DNA from: Kappaphycus alvarezii
Lineage: Eukaryota > Rhodophyta > Florideophyceae > Gigartinales > Solieriaceae
DNA: 64,000 nt
Assembly (NCBI GenBank): GCA_002205965.3
Contig: NADL03000675.1
Location: 930,001 to 994,000 of the forward strand
Direction: 5' to 3'
In this document: positions 60,001-64,000 of the stretch, in pieces
Layout of the letters: each line of letters starts with the position of its first letter
Numbering within the stretch: the stretch's first letter is position 1
Position numbers and translations under genes: made by a program
Notes under the pieces: generated by a model
Databases searched by the model: none
The model's input: the letters and a program-made list of their open reading frames with translations, nothing else
Told to the model about the DNA's origin: nothing

Positions 60001-60830
60001 ATCCGGGGAGGAGACGGGTGTGTATGTGAAAAGGTGAGGATGTGGGCTGGAGTGGGACAGAAAAGGTTGCGTCAGTATGGGGTCAGGGAGGTGAATTGGT
60101 GACATGTGAGGAACGGTGCAGGTGGGACAGGAGGAACCGGAGAGCGGGTTGGAGGTGGCTTGCGAGGAGTTTGTGCGAATGAGAGTGTTTCTGTTTGTTA
60201 TAATGGGGAGTACGGGGATGTGTGAAGAGTTTCATCCCAACAGGACAAGAACAGATAGCAATAGTTGAACCTCCACGGTGGAGGATTAGAAATCGGTTAG
60301 AGGAAATAGGTGGAAGGAGGGTGGGCAGTGGTCAGTTGGAGGGACGTAGTGGTTGCTTGGGTGCAAATGTTTGTTGAATTCCAAATTGGGAATGTTGAAT
60401 GGTGATCGGATGTAAGCTGTAGCTACAGTATAGTACATTTTGTGGCAGAAGGGCGCCTGAGAGGTGGTGCTGTGTCATAAAACGGATTTGAAGAAATGGA
60501 ATACAAAGTGGAGAAGAATATGAGGTTTTTCGGATATCACGATTGTTTTTGCATCGAGATTATCCATCTGGCCTTGTACTGTACTGTACTTGTGCGATAA
60601 GAGGGCAATGACGAGTCGGTACAGTATTGAGCGTGTTAAGTTGCTGTAATGCAATTGAAAGGACAGCGGAGCAATTGTGGGCAATGCCAACATGGCAACC
60701 TGACATGCTTGCACGACTTTGTTGTTGCCGGCAACCAGCAACCGGCAACAACAACAACAACGACAAGCAGTGGACTATCGGAGGAATTTACGCCAAATCC
60801 CACACATGACACAGAGCAGAGCGGATACCC

Positions 60831-60881
60831 TACTGTACATGTACTGTACATACTGTACATACTGTACTGTACTGTACTGTG
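60831..60881. repeat. TACTGTACA tandem short repeat
   Basis: About 50 bp of alternating TACTGTACA and TACTG units lie roughly 1.2 kb upstream of the 14-3-3 gene. Confidence 0.85.
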
Positions 60882-61334
60882 CAACACATATGTCAAATTG
60901 AAAGTTTCTATTGCTCCGTCGAGAGGTCGAGACATGCTCGATTTTCAAACATTTGATTTTGGTAGCCAAATGATGAAGGTCGCCAGTTATGATCCACAGA
61001 CACAACACCCCTTCAAGAATTCAAACCCGACCAAAAGGAATCTCCAAGAAATTAATAGAAATCAGCAAAGCCAAGATTTGACGGCCTACCGCTCTAGGCA
61101 AACGCCAAGTGTTAAAATTTACATATGTGTCATATTCATTGGCAGAGGGTGCCGATGGAAGTGTCGCCGCAGATTACCGAGTGGAGCGCAACATGCAGAA
61201 AAAAACAAGACAAAATAAAAACAAGACACTGATGGATGGCCCGATCGGGCCATTATCGGTCGTTGTCGGGTTACCTGCTGGAATGCACGGCGTTAAGTGC
61301 GCAGGCAGCGTTAGAATTGCAAAAAAAATTTAAA

Positions 61335-61350
61335 ATATATATATATATAT
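61335..61350. repeat. (AT)8 microsatellite
   Basis: An uninterrupted AT dinucleotide run preceded by an A-rich stretch. Confidence 0.9.
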
Positions 61351-61439
61351 CAAACAAAACAAACAGATATCACACTGGCAACCGCCGCCTAACGGATCTG
61401 TCATTGCCAACCCATTTTCCTGTGTATTGAGCCATAACA

Positions 61440-61772
61440 AGTCAAAAGCCCCAACGCTGCCCGATATTGCCCCACATTAGCGCCCCTGCCCTCTCTCCAA
61501 CCCCTATCCCGCCTCGCACCCCCATTTGACTGTCACCTCCCTCTATCCGCCAACTCTCTTTCTTCGTTTCGGCCTCCATCAAACACTGACTCTCAAAACC
61601 CCTTGTCCCTTTCTCTTGATTACCCCCCCCCCCCCCGTCCGCTCCTATCCCCTCATTTTCTCGACCCCTTCGCTCCCTCCGCACAAACTTCCTTCCATCT
61701 CGTCGTTGCGACTAGATCGCAAATCACCTCCCCTCCCCTTTCCTACTCCTCAACCTTTAGTTGTCAATCCAA
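61440..61772 (+). promoter_or_regulatory. pyrimidine-rich 5' region of the 14-3-3 gene with C14 tract
   Basis: About 330 bp consist very largely of C and T on the coding strand, including 14 consecutive C at 61623-61636. It contains no ATG near its end and finishes at CCAA/GTAAGT (GT at 61773), a good 5' splice site. This suggests a non-coding first exon whose intron would end near TAG at about 62036-62039. That leader intron is inferred. Confidence 0.4.
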
Positions 61773-62048
61773 GTAAGTCACCCAGTTTCCTATATCAGCC
61801 CCTGCCGAGAAGAAAATCGAGAAGAAAATCTCTTGCGACACTTTGCTCCAATAGATCGCCCTCACATTGTCCGACATACCCCGACCCAAATACCGATTCA
61901 CCTTTCCACGTCGTACACACAGACTTACTACCATTTTTTTGCTGTATATTTTTGTCTCCTGTCGCGTTTGAACATCCCTCTCCTATTTTTTGGTGATCGC
62001 AACCCGCACTTCTCTGTATTCACCCATTACTAGCTAGCTGCATATCAC

Positions 62049-62951
62049 ATGGATCTACCGGCAAGGAGAAGGCCGTCTACTTGGCCAAGTTGGCCGAACA
62101 GGCCGAGCGATATGACGGTACGTGTCCTGCCCATTCGAAACTTGCCTCTTGTGCAAGATCTCTATCACTGCATACCAATCACTTGCGCATATCTTGAGTT
62201 TCTAATACTATCGCCTCTTGTCATTCTCTTGTGCCTTTTGCCGCGTCTAATTCTGTAGAAATGGTCCAGGAGATGCGTAAGGTTGCGGGCGTTACCGATG
62301 CGTCTACGGGCGAATTGTCCGTAGAGGAGAGGAACTTGCTATCCGTCGCCTACAAGAATGTCATCGGTGCACGTCGTGCAAGCTGGCGTATAATTTCATC
62401 CATTGAGCAGAAAGAGGAGAATAAGGGCAATGCTACTCATGTTGACATTACCAAGGAGTATCGTGTTAAGATTGAGGAGGAATTGAACAATATCTGCAGG
62501 GACATTCTTGAAATTCTCGACAACAATTTGATCATTTCTGCCAAGGGTGGTGAGTCCAAAGTGTTTTACTACAAGATGAAGGGCGACTATTATCGCTACT
62601 TGGCCGAATTTTCCAATGAGGCTGAGCGAAAGGATGCCGCCAGTTGTCCCTTGAAGCTTACAAGCAGGCCACAGAGATTGCTAATGAAGGCTTGACTCCG
62701 ACTCACCCGATCCGTCTTGGTTTGGCCCTTAACTTTTCCGTCTTCTACTATGAAATATTCAACAGTCCGGAAAGTGCTGCGACTTGGCAAAGAAGGCATT
62801 TGATGATGCTATCGCCGAGCTCGATACGCTTAATGAAGAATCGTATAAGGATTCCACCCTTATTATGCAGCTCCTCCGTGACAATCTCACTTTGTGGAAG
62901 TCGGATCAAGACGGTGACGACGGTGACGAGAATGCAGATGAGAAGCAATGA
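62049..62951 (+). CDS. 14-3-3 protein (~254 aa; three 1-base gaps)
   Basis: 14-3-3 proteins are cytosolic dimers that bind phospho-Ser/Thr motifs in many signalling partners. ATG 62049 (MDLP) leads, after one missing base at ~62059, into [19 protein letters not shown], the classic N-terminal helices. An intron runs 62118-62258 (GTACGT..TAG) and splits the Glu codon of [12 protein letters not shown]. Then follow [56 protein letters not shown] and [16 protein letters not shown], all family hallmarks including phosphopeptide-groove residues. The C-terminus is acidic ([13 protein letters not shown]). Two further single-base gaps lie at ~62646 and ~62771 (A-run). Adding three bases and removing the intron gives 255 codons, the normal family length. 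Stop is TGA 62949. Confidence 0.93.
62118..62258 (+). other. coding intron of the 14-3-3 gene (141 bp)
   Basis: It has a GTACGT donor and a TTCTGTAG acceptor after a T/C-rich stretch. Removing it rejoins the conserved peptide ERYDEMVQEM exactly. It interrupts the codon for Glu after its first base. Confidence 0.9.
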
Positions 62952-64000
62952 GACCCATGACAGTTGTGCGGAAGGATGCCGCGCGCCTCGTAAAATTGGT
63001 TTGGCCAATGGCTGCATTTGGCTTGGGAGGTTGTGGTGACTGTTACGGGCGTGTAGGGGATCGGGACGCGTGTTGCGTAATCGGGCAGGGCGGAAAGGCT
63101 GGAGAAACATTTAGTAGTGGTTGAAGAAAGACTGCCCGTGTACGCGGAGCGACTTTGATTCCTTTCTGAGGAGAATGTGCACGTAGAGAGCATTATCCCA
63201 ACTCATTTGCGGCATCTGCGCGAGTGACGTCTGGCTCTTTTTTGTGGGGGACTGTCGTAATGAACCGTGATGTCTTGACACAGGCTTGTTGGTCTAACAT
63301 TGTAGCAAATTTGTTTGTTCACATCACCTTTTCGTGCTTGTGCATTGATTGCAATTGTTTTGCAGGGCTTCCTAAAGACAAACCTGTGGTGTCAACGTTG
63401 GTGCGACCCGCCTCTCCGCTCTGCTCTTGTCGAGTAGATTTGGCCAGACCTGATTGCCAGTCTCGGCGTATTTTTCCACGTAGTGTTTAGCAGCGGAGCG
63501 TCCCCGCAGAGGTGCTACAGGTCGTTCCTCTGTCCGAAAAAGTCGTCAGTGTAGTTGTCCGAATAAGTGCCGTCATCGATGGTGGACCCCTTGCCCGAAA
63601 CCAATTCAGCAAACAAATGTTCGTTCTAGCACTCCAGGCGTCGGTGTAGACAACGTGGAACTCCCTCCAGCCTGTTCTCAAAAATCTCAGTGAGTAATTC
63701 AGCCTCCGGATTCACTACGTAGCTTAAGCGTTTACTCAGACGCGGGATCCGACACGTAAGAGCGATGGGTCCCCGGCCGCGTTTGCGCCGCGTGAGGGAA
63801 TAGCAAAAGAAATGCACTCACGGTTAAAGTTTTACACGACTGAGTAGGGGGCTATTGTCACGTAGGGAGGCAGGATAAGTCAAATATTTTTTCACGTTGG
63901 GAATGGCTAAGTGGTTTAGAGAGGTGCATTCGATATACAGGTCCGACGGGGGCAGAGTATGTCAAGTTTTGTCACGATGACAAAAATGCAGGAGAGGTGG
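62952..64000. other. 3' flank of 14-3-3, no firm gene
   Basis: On the minus strand 63817-63520 a coherent-looking peptide occurs (SYVVNPEAELLTEIFENRLE, later NEHLFAELVSGKGSTIDDGT), with one in-frame TAG between its halves. I do not recognise the family. It could be the end of a decayed element. Nothing else is seen. Confidence 0.3.

Larger units (their letters stand above)
57062..61600. other. intergenic between divergent carrier and 14-3-3 genes
   Basis: No gene is recognised. ORFs at 57526-57982, 57979-58296 and 58226-58534 (-) overlap and show no firm domain. The ORF at 57623 has a CPCAYCKHN...RH spacing that could be a zinc-finger remnant, but this is weak. ACTGTA clusters lie at 60575-60591 and 60831-60881. 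The stretch should hold the 5' control regions of both flanking genes. Confidence 0.45.

Overview
This is nuclear DNA of a eukaryote. It holds three host-type genes at the right end (about 49.7-63.0 kb), namely a type I membrane protein, a very long multidomain mitochondrial-carrier gene and a 14-3-3 protein. The rest is dense, mostly decayed transposable elements. The long genes have no introns and the 14-3-3 gene has one short coding intron (141 bp, GT..AG). Ty1/copia, Ty3/gypsy chromovirus, PIF/Harbinger, pogo/Tc1 and tyrosine-recombinase elements occur together. Compact genes in repeat-rich DNA suggest an alga, most plausibly a multicellular red alga of the Chondrus/Gracilaria kind. That assignment is inference; nothing here is a decisive marker.

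Layout: 0-3.2 kb is the 3' part of a Ty1/copia element (+). 3.8-5.0 kb is a decayed non-LTR-type reverse transcriptase (+), followed by a short Cys/His ORF. 7.1-9.2 kb is a complete pogo-like element with terminal inverted repeats and TA duplications, whose transposase is dead. 9.3-22.2 kb is AT-rich, heavily decayed DNA with one faint copia trace. 22.2-23.6 kb is a chromovirus pol remnant (-) lacking integrase. 24.1-27.5 kb is a decayed copia (+). 27.8-29.9 kb is a PIF/Harbinger element with transposase (-) and a Myb-like partner (+). 31.4-35.3 kb is another copia (+). 36.4-36.7 kb is a Tc1-like fragment (-). 37.0-38.1 kb is a copia RT/RNase H end (-), abutting a Ty3-type gag at 38.15-39.9 kb (-). 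40.6-43.5 kb is a tyrosine-recombinase element flanked by arrays of 14-bp palindromes with a 27-bp period. 45.5-46.2 kb is a strand-asymmetric G-rich minisatellite. 46.2-47.6 kb is a nearly intact Harbinger-like transposase (-). 47.9-48.4 kb is a second copy of the 29.4-29.85 kb Harbinger segment.

Two things stand out. First, 53.5-57.1 kb (-) reads as one ~1,191-residue protein: an NlpC/P60-like (permuted papain fold) domain, two cyclic-nucleotide-binding domains (the second PKA-R-like), an aralar-like EF-hand region and a three-repeat mitochondrial carrier. This would join cAMP-type and Ca2+ inputs to a solute carrier. Second, the tyrosine recombinase at 41.9-42.9 kb is bracketed by palindrome arrays that look like recombinase or regulator binding platforms.

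Every frame break found in the three host genes (9 of 9) is a single missing base, several in homopolymers, and none has an in-frame stop from a substitution. I therefore treat these as probable assembly errors, not pseudogenes. The pogo-like and Harbinger-like transposases show the opposite pattern: continuous frames with nonsense codons.
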